64,000 nucleotides of DNA from Brachybacterium sp. UMB0905 (GCF_002871795.1 NZ_PNHL01000004.1:210251-274250), one strand, 5' to 3'. Shown: positions 9,165 through 17,592, counted from the stretch's first letter. The notes: generated from the sequence alone by a model not told the origin. A program made the numbers and translations.

Positions 9165-9809
9165 ATGAACGGGTACGAGTACGGGCCGACGGGACCTGCG
9201 CCCGAAGACGGGCCGACGGGGCAGCCCGGGCCGCGCGGATCTATGGGGCATCCAGGGTCGATGGGGCCCGCGAGGCCGGTGGGGCAGGCCGGGCCGATGG
9301 GCCCGGCACCCGTCGGGAGTCCGACGCCCGCGCGCGACCCCTTCGCCGAGCCGCTGAAACCCGCGATCGCCCTGACCGTGCTCTCCGTGTTCGCCGGCAT
9401 CATGCTGATTCTCAGCCCGCTGATCTTCAACCTCCTCGGCCCCGCCCTGCTGAGCGGTGCCCGCGAGGCGGTCTTCTGGGTCATCGGCATCCTCGCGCTG
9501 CTGGCGGGCGTGGCGAGTCTGCTGGGCTGGGTCGCGATCATGGTCCTCGGGATCATCGTGGCCGTCCGCGGCGGGCGTCAGCTGCGCACCGGGGCGCTGA
9601 TCGTCGTCATCGTTGCGGGGCTCGGGCTGTTCTTCTCCTTCGATGTATCCGGCTCTGACCTGGGGAACCTGTGGCGGGTGCTGGCGTGGGTGGAGGCCAT
9701 CGTGGCGCTGCTGCGCGGCATCGGCTTGCTGGTCGGCGCCGGATTCCTGGTCGCTGGCATCCGGACGGTCCAGGTGCTGCGGCGCCGCTCCGCGCGCCCG
9801 CTCGCATAA
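9165..9809 (+). CDS. Membrane protein with Gly/Pro-rich collagen-like N-terminus, 214 aa
   Basis: The ATG is preceded by AGGAGG at 8 nt. Residues 1-50 are a low-complexity cytoplasmic tail of Gly-Pro-Thr/Met-Gly units (GPTGPAPEDGPTGQPGPRG and so on). About four or five hydrophobic helices follow, and the protein ends in an Arg-rich tail. The Gly-Pro-Thr-Gly units are encoded by the GGGCCGACGGG word that is over-represented through the window (copies at 9185 and 9212), so the tail may have grown by spread of that DNA word. It may be cotranscribed with the S9 peptidase. Function unknown. Confidence 0.75.
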   Translation: MNGYEYGPTGPAPEDGPTGQPGPRGSMGHPGSMGPARPVGQAGPMGPAPVGSPTPARDPFAEPLKPAIALTVLSVFAGIMLILSPLIFNLLGPALLSGAREAVFWVIGILALLAGVASLLGWVAIMVLGIIVAVRGGRQLRTGALIVVIVAGLGLFFSFDVSGSDLGNLWRVLAWVEAIVALLRGIGLLVGAGFLVAGIRTVQVLRRRSARPLA

Positions 9810-9973
9810 CGGTGTGACGCTTGCCACGTCGGGGGCTCGTCGTTACCGTGGCGGGCGGCGCCCGAGGGCCCTCGACGGCGGGGGCCTCGCCACCCCGGAC
9901 CTGCACGGGTCGGTCGCAGCGGGAGCACCCGCACGGCCCATCGGCCCTGTGGGACCGGCTGCGAAGGAGCAGC

Positions 9974-11794
9974 ATGCACCCCCGATTCTCCCGTCGGACC
10001 ACCCTTGCCGCGACCGCGCTGGCGGCCATCTCCGTGCCCGCTGCGGCGCACGCCCAGGGCGACCCCGCCCCGCGCAAGGAGCGCCCCGCAGCGGCACAGG
10101 CCCGCTCCGCCCCGCGCTGGGGCCGGGGCGGCCCGCACCGTGACCCCTGGGATCGCCAGCCCACCGGGAAGACCCTGCGCGAGGCGCGGCCGAACGCGGT
10201 GGGTCTCGACGCGGGAGTGCTCAAGGAGCTGCCCGGCATCATCCGCGCCGGCCTGGACTACGACCCCGCGCGCTTCTCCGGTGCGTCGCTGCTGGTCGCC
10301 TCGCAGGGCGGTATCGCCTACGAGCACGCCGACGGGTACGCGCTGCGCTGGCAGGACACCAGCACCGAGCTGCCCGAGGCCGAGCGGATCCCCGCCCGCA
10401 CCGACACCATCTACGACCTCGCCTCGATCTCGAAGATCTTCACCGCCGTCGCGGTCATGCAGCACGTGGAACGCGGGGAGCTGAGGCTCGATGACCTCGT
10501 GGCCGACCATCTGCCGCGCTTCGCCGAGGGCGGCAAGGGCGGCGTGAGGATCCAGCACCTGCTCACCCACACCGGCGGGCTGCCCGCCTTCATCAACCTC
10601 TACTCCGCCTACCCGGATAAGGCCTCCCGGATCGACGCGGTGCTCACCGTCGCCCCGAAGGCCGGGCCGGGGGAGCGGTACGAGTACAGCGACCTGGGGC
10701 TCATCACCCTTGGCCTGATCGTCGAGCAGCTGTCCGGAATGGGGCTGGATGAGTACGTGCGTGCGCACATCACCGAGCCGCTGGGCATGAGCGAGACGAT
10801 GTACAACCCGCCCGCGGAGCTCAAGGACCGGATCGCCGCGACCGAGTACGTGGAGCATTACGGCCGCCTCGTCCACGGGCACGTGCATGACGAGAACGCC
10901 TACTCCCTGGGCGGCGTGGCCGGGCATGCGGGGGTGTTCTCCACCGCGCGGGACCTCGCCGTCTTCGCTCAGATGTTCCTGGGCGGTGGGCGCTACGGCC
11001 GTGCCCGCATCCTGCAGCCCGAGACCGTGCAGGACATGTTCACCGACCGCATCGCCAAGGTCACCGGAGTGGGCGGGGCCCGTCGCGGCCTGGGCCCCGA
11101 GCTGGAGGCCTGGTACTACCACGCGGGCCTGACCAGCCCCTACAGCGGTGTGCACACCGGTTTCACCGGCACCTCGCTGGTGATCGACCCGCTGACCGAC
11201 ACGATCGTCATCCTGCTGACGAACTCCGTGCATCCCACGCGTGAATGGTCCACCACCTCGGTCACGCGTCGCGAGGTCTCCTCGTGCGTCGCGCATGCCC
11301 TGGGCGTCGTGCCCAAGGAGGTGCGGGGCGGCTGGCACGCCGGCGAGGACGATGACACCACGGCGACGCTGTCGGTCCCGGTGACGCTCAGCGGCGAGGA
11401 CCCGGTGCTGCACCTGCAGCTGTTCAGCCACCTCGAGACCGCTTACGACGTGCTGACCGTCGAGGTCACGGCCGACGGGGGCGAGACCTGGCAGGGGCTC
11501 GACGGGCGACTGGAGGCGAAGCACCAGGAGGACGTCGCGGTATCGGCCGGGCAGATCACCGGCTGGGGCGAGCGGGCCGTATGGGACGGGGTGTTCCCGC
11601 TGGTATCGGAGCGGGTGTCGCTGCGCGGCGAGGTGGAGGTGCGCCTGCGCCTGGTCACCGACGAGGCCACCCACGGCCTGGGCGCGTGGGTGTCACGGAT
11701 CCGCGTGGCAGAGGTGAGCGGTGACGTGCTGGACACCGACCGCCGGGGCGATGCGCAGCTCGTCGTCGCTGACGGGTGGACGCGCGGGGCGTGA
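9974..11794 (+). CDS. Tat-exported beta-lactamase-fold serine hydrolase, 606 aa
   Basis: Start ATG at 9974 follows AAGGAG by 4 nt; the longer upstream frame lacks a ribosome site. The N-terminus RFSRRTTLAATALAA is a twin-arginine signal ending near AAHA. The class C beta-lactamase/PBP-like domain carries SISK (S151, K154), YSDLG as the Tyr motif and HTGFTG near the C-terminal end of the fold. An extra C-terminal beta-rich domain of about 150 residues (from roughly 455) probably binds substrate or cell surface. Such proteins are esterases, D-aminopeptidases or peptidoglycan hydrolase-like enzymes; actual substrate is unknown. It lies convergent with the damaged glutathione peroxidase gene. Confidence 0.85.
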   Translation: MHPRFSRRTTLAATALAAISVPAAAHAQGDPAPRKERPAAAQARSAPRWGRGGPHRDPWDRQPTGKTLREARPNAVGLDAGVLKELPGIIRAGLDYDPARFSGASLLVASQGGIAYEHADGYALRWQDTSTELPEAERIPARTDTIYDLASISKIFTAVAVMQHVERGELRLDDLVADHLPRFAEGGKGGVRIQHLLTHTGGLPAFINLYSAYPDKASRIDAVLTVAPKAGPGERYEYSDLGLITLGLIVEQLSGMGLDEYVRAHITEPLGMSETMYNPPAELKDRIAATEYVEHYGRLVHGHVHDENAYSLGGVAGHAGVFSTARDLAVFAQMFLGGGRYGRARILQPETVQDMFTDRIAKVTGVGGARRGLGPELEAWYYHAGLTSPYSGVHTGFTGTSLVIDPLTDTIVILLTNSVHPTREWSTTSVTRREVSSCVAHALGVVPKEVRGGWHAGEDDDTTATLSVPVTLSGEDPVLHLQLFSHLETAYDVLTVEVTADGGETWQGLDGRLEAKHQEDVAVSAGQITGWGERAVWDGVFPLVSERVSLRGEVEVRLRLVTDEATHGLGAWVSRIRVAEVSGDVLDTDRRGDAQLVVADGWTRGA

Positions 11795-11812
11795 GGCAGG
11801 GCCCGTCGGGCC

Positions 11813-12180
11813 TCAGAGGGCGCGTTCGATGTCCTCGGTGAGGTCCGCGGGCGGGGTGTCCGGGGCGTAGCGGGCGATGACCTGCCCGTCCCGGCCCAGC
11901 AGGAACTTCGCGAAGTTCCACTCGATGTCCCCGGCGGGGACCCCTGCACTGGGATGCTCACCGGTCAGCCACTGATACAGCGGATGGGCGTGCTCTCCGT
12001 TGACGTCAATCTTCGCGAACATCGGGAAGGTGACGCCGTAGTTGACGCTGCAGAACTCGGCGATCTCCTCGGCGCTGCCGGGTTCCTGATGCTTGAACTG
12101 ATCGCACGGGAACCCGAGGATCACCAGGCCCTTGTCGCGGAAACGCTGGTAGAGGTCCTGCAGGGCGGCGTACTGCGGGG
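11813..12180 (-). pseudogene. Glutathione peroxidase family, 5'-truncated by deletion
   Basis: The reverse strand from about 12180 encodes TPQYAALQDLYQRFRDKG, then GFPCDQFKHQEPG, KIDVNGEHAHPLYQWL and a C-terminal DIEWNFAKFLLGRDG, all hallmarks of the glutathione/thiol peroxidase family. The first 35 or so residues are missing, including the strand and loop with the catalytic Cys; the conserved Gln and Trp motifs remain. The 5' end is fused directly to an aminoglycoside phosphotransferase gene at 12173-12184, in a different frame. An open frame does extend upstream to 12406, but through shifted phosphotransferase sequence. Without the peroxidatic Cys the fragment should be inactive. Confidence 0.8.
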
Positions 12181-13172
12181 TCCGCAGCCAGGCGCTCGGG
12201 CTCATTGAACATGTGCTGCAGCAGGTCATAGTGCGGGTCGCCCACGTAGGGCTTGGGGTCGATGAGGGCCCAGCGCATGCCGCGGAGACCGGCGGGCGCT
12301 GGCGCGGCGCTCGTGTTGTGTGGCTCGATGGGTACTGGGCCGGTGCTCGCGTGGTGCGGCCCTGCAGGCACTGGGCCGGCGCTCGCGTGGTGCGGCCCGG
12401 CGACAAGTTTCGGCGCCCCGATGGAAGGGTCGCGAGGCCCCGTGCCGCGTGCCGTCGACCCCGTGCAGGCGCCGGTCAACGCGGTGCGGGCGAGGACGTT
12501 CTCGCCGTGCAGATCGGTTGCGAGAAGCACCGGCTCCCTTGTCCACTCGTGCGGCAGGCGGCGGAAGAGGGCGAGGCCATGGGCGATGAGCTCCGGCGGC
12601 AGCGACGTCGTGGGGGCCTGCGCACCCGAGCGATAAGCGCCCCCGGTGCGGGCGAGCCGAGTCTCAGCCTCGTCGGCCCACTGCGCGCACATGTCCGCGA
12701 GCGGCCGGAGCCGTGCCGCGTCGGCGGGTGGCAGCACGTCGGCGGGCGGAACCCACAGCTGGCGCGCGAGTGCGGCGAGGACCTCGTCGCGCTCGGGCCC
12801 GGTGAGCTGCCCGGCGAGCGGAGTGCCGGGCGCGATCCGCTCCATGAGCAGCAGCGTCGTGCTGTCGTCGCGCTCGGCGCGGTGCACCCGGGCGGCTCCG
12901 CGGTCCTGCCAGGCCCGCATGCCGAGCGCCTCATCCCGCGCCTCGTCATGCGCGAACGCGACCTTGAGCACCAGCTGCTCGCCGCCTGCACCGGTCACTG
13001 GCGCCACCCAGGCGCTCGAGCCGCCCGGCGTGAACGGGGCCGATGCCGTCAGCTCCCACTGGTCGAGCACTTTTTCCACGCGGCCTGGCAGCTTCGCGCG
13101 CCAGGCGACGAGGGCCGGGTCGTCGGACTCCAGCAGACGCGGCGGCAACGGGTGCCCCGCCACGGTGATCAC
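12173..13172 (-). pseudogene. Aminoglycoside (APH(6)-like) phosphotransferase, 3' end deleted and fused out of frame
   Basis: From a GTG at 13172 the frame encodes a kinase of the aminoglycoside/hydroxyurea antibiotic resistance family (PF04655 type): LVLKVAFAHDEARDEAL (ATP-binding Lys), LLMERI, the catalytic LLATDLHGENVLA and the metal-binding ALIDPKPYVGDPHYDLLQHM. Just after NEPERLAADP the sequence becomes glutathione peroxidase coding sequence in the wrong frame, so the usual C-terminal helices are lost and about 58 unrelated residues are added before a stop at 12006. A 3 x 36-bp tandem repeat (12295-12402) inserts a Pro/His-rich loop just ahead of the IDPKP motif. Catalytic residues survive, but fold integrity is doubtful; activity would need testing. 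Confidence 0.8.
12295..12402 (-). repeat. 3 x 36-bp tandem repeat inside the phosphotransferase frame
   Basis: Three head-to-tail 36-bp units (12295-12330, 12331-12366, 12367-12402). The second and third differ at few positions, the first is more diverged. The unit length preserves frame and encodes 12-residue units of the form (A)GPHHAS(A/T)GPVP. It sits between TDLHGEN and IDPKP, where the family normally has only a short loop. Confidence 0.85.
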
Positions 13173-13307
13173 GACATGCCCCAGCCTGTCGGGGCCAGCC
13201 TGCTGGGTGCCGCCATCCCCGTCACCACCACGTTCGCGGGCCCGGAGCGCCGCGCAGCCCCGGGGCGCAGGGGCAGGCCCCGGGGGTGCTGGCGTGGGGG
13301 CGTGCTC

Positions 13308-14933
13308 TCACGGTGCGACGATGCGCGGGGGCATGTGGAAGTCCGCGCTCGGGGTCTGCACCTGCCCGGTGTCGATCAGCCCGGTGCAGCGCAGCCGCCC
13401 GTCCTCGCGCACCACGCGCGCCAGCAGCGGCTCCGCCCACGTCCCGTACCCGGCATCACCCCAGGTATCGAGCTCCACCACCGTGGTCCCCGGCTCGATG
13501 GGGTCCGTCCCGAGCCGCGCCACAGCCAGCTCCAGGGCGCTCGACGCCGGATCCAGCGCCGCCTCATCCAGCGCGAACAGCCGCCCGCCCAGCATCGCCA
13601 GGCGCATCCGCCCCCACAGCGAGTCATAGGTGCCGACGAGCGTCTCGGCGAGCTGCGCCGCCGACACCTCGGTGTCCTCGAGCTCCAGCGTCGGCTGCTC
13701 CTCGAGCACCGCGGGGCGGGGCCGACCGTTCGAGGCGCCGCCCTGCGCCCCCGAGCACTCCCACTCATCGGCCCGCGGTGCAGGGCGTCCGGCCGCGAGC
13801 GCCAGCAGACCCAGGATCCCGTGGGCGATCTCCGAGCTCGGAGCATCCACCGCCGTGCCGATCACACTCACAGCCAGGCGCTCTGCCGGCGCCGCCCAGG
13901 TGCGGGACAGCCCCGTCGGGAACCCGCCCGAATGCCCGATCACGCTGAAACCGTGCAATCGCCCTTCTTGCAGGCCCAGCCCATAATGCCCGCCATCCTG
14001 CAGCGTCCACACGCGGCGCCGCAGCTGCCGCAGCGACCCCGGCTCGAGCAGAGCATCGGCCGTCAGCACCTTCCCCGCGAAAGTGGCGATCGCCCCGGCG
14101 CTGGCCCAGAACCCGGTCGCGGCCGCGAGAGCTCCGGTGGGGATCTGCTCGACGACCACCCGCGGGCCGTGCAGCAGCGAGGTGTGGCCGGCCGCGAACC
14201 CGTCGGCCGTCCCGGCATCCGGGGCCTCCGCGGGAAGGTCCGGGCCGATGTTCTCCACCCCTACCGGCTCGAGCACCAGCTCCGAGACGGCCTCGGCGAA
14301 GGACTGCCCGGTCGCCTCCTCGATCACCAGACCCAGCAGGCCGTAGCCGATGTTCGAGTACTGCAGGTGCAGGCCGGCCTCGCAGCGCACCGCCTCCTCG
14401 CGCGCGATCCGCAGCAGCTGCTCGCGGTCCGCGAAGGGGATGCCCAGGCGCCACCAGCGCGCATCCGAGGAATCACGGGTCAGGCCCGCGGAGTGGGAGA
14501 GGAGGTCTCGCAGGGTGCGGTCGGCGACGGGGGCATCGGCGAGCTCCGGCACGCGCTCGCCGAGGGTGTCATCCAGCCGCAAACGGCCCTGCTCTACGAG
14601 GCGCATGATCGCCAGCGCCGTGAAGGTCTTGGAGTGCGAGGCGATGCGCAGCCGGTGCGTGGGCTGCAGCTCGATGCCGCGCGGCAGATCCGCCGGGCCC
14701 ACCGCCACCTCGGTGACCAGCTCGCCGTCATGCCAGATCGCGGCCTGAATGCCGGTCTGCGAGCGCAGGGCCCGGTTGGTCTCGAGCCAAGCGGGCAGCA
14801 TCCGGGCCACGTCCTCGACGGCGGCGCGGGAGATGGGGGAGGCGGGTTCTGCGGCCGATGAGGCGGTGGGCTGGTCAGGCTGCGAGGACGGGTCGGGCTG
14901 CGTGGACTGGTCGGGCTGTGCGGGCTGAGTCAT
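13308..14933 (-). CDS. Beta-lactamase-fold serine hydrolase (class C/esterase type), 541 aa
   Basis: ATG at 14933 follows AAGGAG by 4 nt. Residues 1-35 are a Gln/Pro/Asp/Ser-rich tail (QPDQSTQPDPSSQPD) with no signal peptide, so a cytosolic location is likely. The catalytic domain carries SHSK (S99, K102), YSNIG as the Tyr motif and HSGGF late in the fold; a C-terminal lipocalin-like beta domain follows. Family members include D-aminopeptidases, esterases and EstB-like enzymes; the substrate is unknown. It is divergent from the glutamine amidotransferase gene, with a palindromic repeat between them. It is distinct from the exported hydrolase at 9974, which has a Tat signal. Confidence 0.87.
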   Translation of the reverse strand: MTQPAQPDQSTQPDPSSQPDQPTASSAAEPASPISRAAVEDVARMLPAWLETNRALRSQTGIQAAIWHDGELVTEVAVGPADLPRGIELQPTHRLRIASHSKTFTALAIMRLVEQGRLRLDDTLGERVPELADAPVADRTLRDLLSHSAGLTRDSSDARWWRLGIPFADREQLLRIAREEAVRCEAGLHLQYSNIGYGLLGLVIEEATGQSFAEAVSELVLEPVGVENIGPDLPAEAPDAGTADGFAAGHTSLLHGPRVVVEQIPTGALAAATGFWASAGAIATFAGKVLTADALLEPGSLRQLRRRVWTLQDGGHYGLGLQEGRLHGFSVIGHSGGFPTGLSRTWAAPAERLAVSVIGTAVDAPSSEIAHGILGLLALAAGRPAPRADEWECSGAQGGASNGRPRPAVLEEQPTLELEDTEVSAAQLAETLVGTYDSLWGRMRLAMLGGRLFALDEAALDPASSALELAVARLGTDPIEPGTTVVELDTWGDAGYGTWAEPLLARVVREDGRLRCTGLIDTGQVQTPSADFHMPPRIVAP

Positions 14934-14995
14934 GGGTCTCCTTCGACGAGGCGGGGTGATGCCCACACGGTAGCGGCGGAGGCTCCTCGCTCATA

Positions 14996-15070
14996 TTCCA
15001 CCAAGGGGACTCAGATGACCGGCCGCCTGCATACTGCACGCGGCCGGTCATCTGCGTACCGTCCGTGGAA
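14996..15070. repeat. Palindromic intergenic repeat, copy A
   Basis: A perfect 15-bp inverted repeat (15012-15026 with 15040-15054) encloses a 13-nt loop CTGCATACTGCAC, whose centre is a TGCA-TAC-TGCA mini-stem. The outer ends TTCCAC (14996-15001) and GTGGAA (15065-15070) also pair. Related copies lie at 23523, 30171 and 55451. It occupies the divergent spacer between a hydrolase and an amidotransferase gene. Confidence 0.8.
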
Positions 15071-15171
15071 GCAGCCCTCTCATGCCCCGCATCCCCACCC
15101 GCACCCCGCGTCCCCGGCCGTGCGCCGCACCCCGCACCCCGGCCCGTGCCCCGCGTCCTGGCCTGCGGGAT

Positions 15172-15177
15172 TACGAT
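15172..15177 (+). promoter_or_regulatory. -10 box TACGAT of a leaderless transcript
   Basis: TACGAT, 7 bases, then the GTG at 15185 of the amidotransferase. It also shows that the in-frame ATG at 15176 lies within the promoter and is not the start. Confidence 0.5.
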
Positions 15178-15184
15178 GCCCGGC

Positions 15185-15922
15185 GTGAAACCCTTCGTGC
15201 AGATCGCCACCCGCCCCGAGGACCCCGTCGCCGCCACCGAACGGGAGTCCGTCCTGGGCTTCACGGGCCTGGCTCCGGAGGATCTACTGTGGGTGCGGCT
15301 GGACCGCGACCCCTTCCCTGACCTGCACGCGCAGGACATCTCCGGGATCATCCTGTGCGGCAGCCCCTTCACGGTCTCGGACCCGCCGTCCTCGAAGTCT
15401 CCGGAGCAGGTCCGCGCCGAGGCGGAGATCAGCCGCGTGTTGGATCGCGTGATCGCCGAGGACATCCCTTTCCTGGGCGCCTGTTACGGCATCGGTACGC
15501 TCGGCACGCACATCGGCGCCACGATCGACCGCACCAACGGGGAGCCGCTGAGCGCCGTTCCCGTCACTCTCACCGCCGCCGGGCAGGAGGATCCGCTGGT
15601 CCGCGCCGCTCAGTTGCCTGAGACCTTCACGGGGCTGGTGGGACACAAGGAGGCGGTGACCACCCTGCCGGAGCACGCCACGACGCTCGCCACCGGACAG
15701 CGGGCCCCGGTGCAGATGTTCCGCGTGGGCACCCGCCAGTACGCCACCCAGTTCCACCCTGAGCTGGACGTCCCGGCGATCATCGAGCGCGCCCGCGTCT
15801 ACCGCGACCACGGCTACTTCTCCCCGGATGAGATGGAGGAGATCTTCGAGCGGCTGCGGCATGAGAGCGCCGACGAGGCTCCGCGGCTGCTGCGCGCTTT
15901 CGCGGAGCTGTTCGCCCGCTGA
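15185..15922 (+). CDS. Class I glutamine amidotransferase domain protein, 245 aa
   Basis: Stand-alone GATase1 protein, cytosolic. Starting at the leaderless GTG it reads VKPFVQIATRPEDP, with an oxyanion segment GIILCGSPF, the nucleophile loop FLGACYGIG (C100), an interface VGHKEAV, and QFHPEL with H191. The Cys-His-Glu triad is complete. This subgroup is annotated as GMP-synthase-like glutamine amidotransferase or gamma-glutamyl hydrolase-like; no synthetase partner is adjacent, so it may act on a free amide or gamma-glutamyl compound. The stop codon lies inside the first unit of a 19-bp tandem repeat. A second GATase gene is at 43498. Confidence 0.85.
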   Translation: MKPFVQIATRPEDPVAATERESVLGFTGLAPEDLLWVRLDRDPFPDLHAQDISGIILCGSPFTVSDPPSSKSPEQVRAEAEISRVLDRVIAEDIPFLGACYGIGTLGTHIGATIDRTNGEPLSAVPVTLTAAGQEDPLVRAAQLPETFTGLVGHKEAVTTLPEHATTLATGQRAPVQMFRVGTRQYATQFHPELDVPAIIERARVYRDHGYFSPDEMEEIFERLRHESADEAPRLLRAFAELFAR

Positions 15923-16007
15923 ACTGCGGGCCGCCCGCTGAACTGCGGGCCGCCTGCTGAACTGCGGGCCGCCCACTGAGCTACGGGCCGCCCACGGAGC
16001 TGGCGGG
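15918..16007 (+). repeat. 19-bp tandem repeat starting at a stop codon
   Basis: Units of 19 bp (consensus GCTGAACTGCGGGCCGCCC) start at 15918, 15937 and 15956, a diverged unit at 15975 and a partial one at 15994. The first unit contains the TGA of the amidotransferase gene. GCGGGC/GCCCGC inside each unit can form a small hairpin, so the array could help terminate transcription. Confidence 0.85.
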
Positions 16008-16136
16008 TCCGATCAGCTCGCGAGCCGATCGAGCACCGTCCGATGCGTACCGTCCCGACGGCCCCAGCTCGGCCGCTGCCTGCAGGCCAACCCGCCCCGT
16101 CGGCCCTGCCTCCGCAGCCTGCCTGCGCAGTTCCGG

Positions 16137-16142
16137 TAGCTT
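16137..16142 (+). promoter_or_regulatory. -10 box TAGCTT of a leaderless transcript
   Basis: TAGCTT followed by 6 bases and the GTG at 16149 of the lysozyme gene. Confidence 0.5.
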
Positions 16143-16148
16143 CGTTGC

Positions 16149-17036
16149 GTGCCCCGCTTCACTCCCGAGCAGGTCCGGCGCCGTCAGATCGTCGCCGGGG
16201 TCCTTGCGCTGCTGCTGGTGCTCGCGATCGGCGGCTGTACGGCCGGGCTGATCGGCGCGCTGCGCGGCGGTGGGGCGGACGCTGAGCCTCGCACGCAGCG
16301 CGGAGACTTCCGCGCCGATGACGCGGCGATGCAGCTGCCCGAGACCGCAGCGGATGCGGCGGTCCTCGCGAACCTTCCTGAGCGGGTGGAGCTGAAGCCC
16401 GGCGAGGTGATGGGCATCGATGTCTCCGCTCATCAGAAGGACATCGACTGGCAACAGGTCGCGGCCGACGGCGTCTCTTTCGCATACATCAAAGCCACCG
16501 AGGGCAGCGGCTTCACCGACAGCCATTTCGCGCAGAACTGGGCGGGAGCGCGCGAGCACGGGATCACCCCCGGTGCCTACCACTACTTCACGCTGTGCTC
16601 GCCGGGCGCGGAGCAGGCCGCGGACTTCCTCGCCGCTGCCCCGCCGGACGATGCGGCGCTACCACCGGCGCTGGACCTCGAGTTCGACGGCGCCTGCGAT
16701 GAGCGCCCGGAGGCCCAGCACGCGCAGGCGGAGATCAACGCTTTCACCACCGCGGTGGAGAAGGCCTGGGGGCGGCGCATGGTCATCTACTCGTCCTCGC
16801 AGTGGCGTGATCACTACGGTCTGCCCGCGGCCGATGGGCGCCCGGCCTGGCTGTTCTCGGAGACCACGCGCCCGGCGACGTCGGATTGGGCGGTGTGGCA
16901 GCTGCGCTTCGACGGCACGGTCGCGGGGATCGAGGGCGGTGTGGACATTGACGTGCTGCGCCCTGAGGTGCTGCGGGAGACCGCCGCGATCGCCCCGGGC
17001 GACGGCGCCCTGGAGCCGGACGCCGCCACCGACTGA
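16149..17036 (+). CDS. Membrane-anchored GH25 lysozyme (N,O-diacetylmuramidase), 295 aa
   Basis: Peptidoglycan hydrolase. Residues 1-40 are a short cytoplasmic Arg-rich segment and a hydrophobic helix ending GGCTAGL, an uncleaved anchor or possible lipoprotein signal. The GH25 domain begins GIDVSAHQKDIDW (D91), continues FAYIKATEG and GAYHYF, and has the catalytic pair in LDLEFDG (D176, E178), ending with GVDIDV. All key residues of the Cellosyl/Lyc family are visible. Probable role: remodelling or turnover of the cell wall at the membrane face. The leaderless GTG start follows TAGCTT by 6 bases. Confidence 0.92.
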   Translation: MPRFTPEQVRRRQIVAGVLALLLVLAIGGCTAGLIGALRGGGADAEPRTQRGDFRADDAAMQLPETAADAAVLANLPERVELKPGEVMGIDVSAHQKDIDWQQVAADGVSFAYIKATEGSGFTDSHFAQNWAGAREHGITPGAYHYFTLCSPGAEQAADFLAAAPPDDAALPPALDLEFDGACDERPEAQHAQAEINAFTTAVEKAWGRRMVIYSSSQWRDHYGLPAADGRPAWLFSETTRPATSDWAVWQLRFDGTVAGIEGGVDIDVLRPEVLRETAAIAPGDGALEPDAATD

Positions 17037-17130
17037 GCGGCGAGGGATTTCTCAGCTGCGGCGCGGGCAGCGGCGATGAGCGCAGCTGCGCGCATCCGCG
17101 AGTGCCCCGGAGATCTCGGAGGGCCGCAGC

Positions 17131-17580
17131 TCAGCCCGGCAGGTCCAGCACCACTGCACGCTCGCTCGAGCAGGTGTCCACGAGCGCATCCAGCACCCCG
17201 GTCCAGTGCTCGAGCAGGTCTTGCCGCTCGGCCGCGCCCAGCAGCCGCTCCTGGTGGAGCGTGATCTGGGTGCCATCGCCCTCGTCCTGCAGGGTCACCT
17301 GGAAGATCGTCTCGTGGTCGAGGTCCTTCGGGGTCCAGCGCACACGCACCCGTCGGCCCACATGGGCACCCACCACGCGGCCGCGCAGCACGGCGCCGTC
17401 CCGCAGCGGCGCCCCCACCATTTGCGGGACGGAATCCACGCCCAGCCAGCGCGGCAGCCACTCGCTGAGCAGCCGACGCCACACGTCGTCGGGCTCGGCC
17501 GGCAGGGTGCGGGAGACGGCCAGGCGCCACCCGGCATCAGGGGTCAGGCCATCGGGGGAGAAGCTGGTCATGCGGTGCAT
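17131..17580 (-). CDS. SRPBCC (AHSA1/START-like) domain protein, 149 aa
   Basis: Small cytosolic ligand-binding fold: N-terminal SRTLPAEPDDVWRRLLSEWLPRWLG, a central strand pair LRGRVVGAHVGRRVRVRW, and C-terminal GDGTQITLHQERLLGAAERQDLLEHWTGVLDAL, the last long helix characteristic of AHSA1 proteins. Start chosen as ATG 17580 because TACGGT lies 6 bases upstream on the reverse strand (leaderless) and no ribosome site is present; a longer frame to 17658 is open but unsupported. Ligand unknown. It is convergent with the lysozyme gene. Confidence 0.78.
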   Translation of the reverse strand: MHRMTSFSPDGLTPDAGWRLAVSRTLPAEPDDVWRRLLSEWLPRWLGVDSVPQMVGAPLRDGAVLRGRVVGAHVGRRVRVRWTPKDLDHETIFQVTLQDEGDGTQITLHQERLLGAAERQDLLEHWTGVLDALVDTCSSERAVVLDLPG

Positions 17581-17586
17581 GGCCTC

Positions 17587-17592
17587 ACCGTA
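17587..17592 (-). promoter_or_regulatory. -10 box TACGGT of a leaderless transcript
   Basis: Reverse-strand TACGGT with 6 bases to the ATG at 17580. Confidence 0.5.

Noticed and set aside
12295..12402. 36-bp repeats as a CRISPR array
   Set aside because: Units are head to tail without spacers and in frame with the kinase gene.
15065..15184. Longer N-terminus of the amidotransferase (40 extra residues)
   Set aside because: Extra residues are Pro/Arg-rich shadow sequence running through a palindromic repeat; the -10 box fixes the start at 15185.
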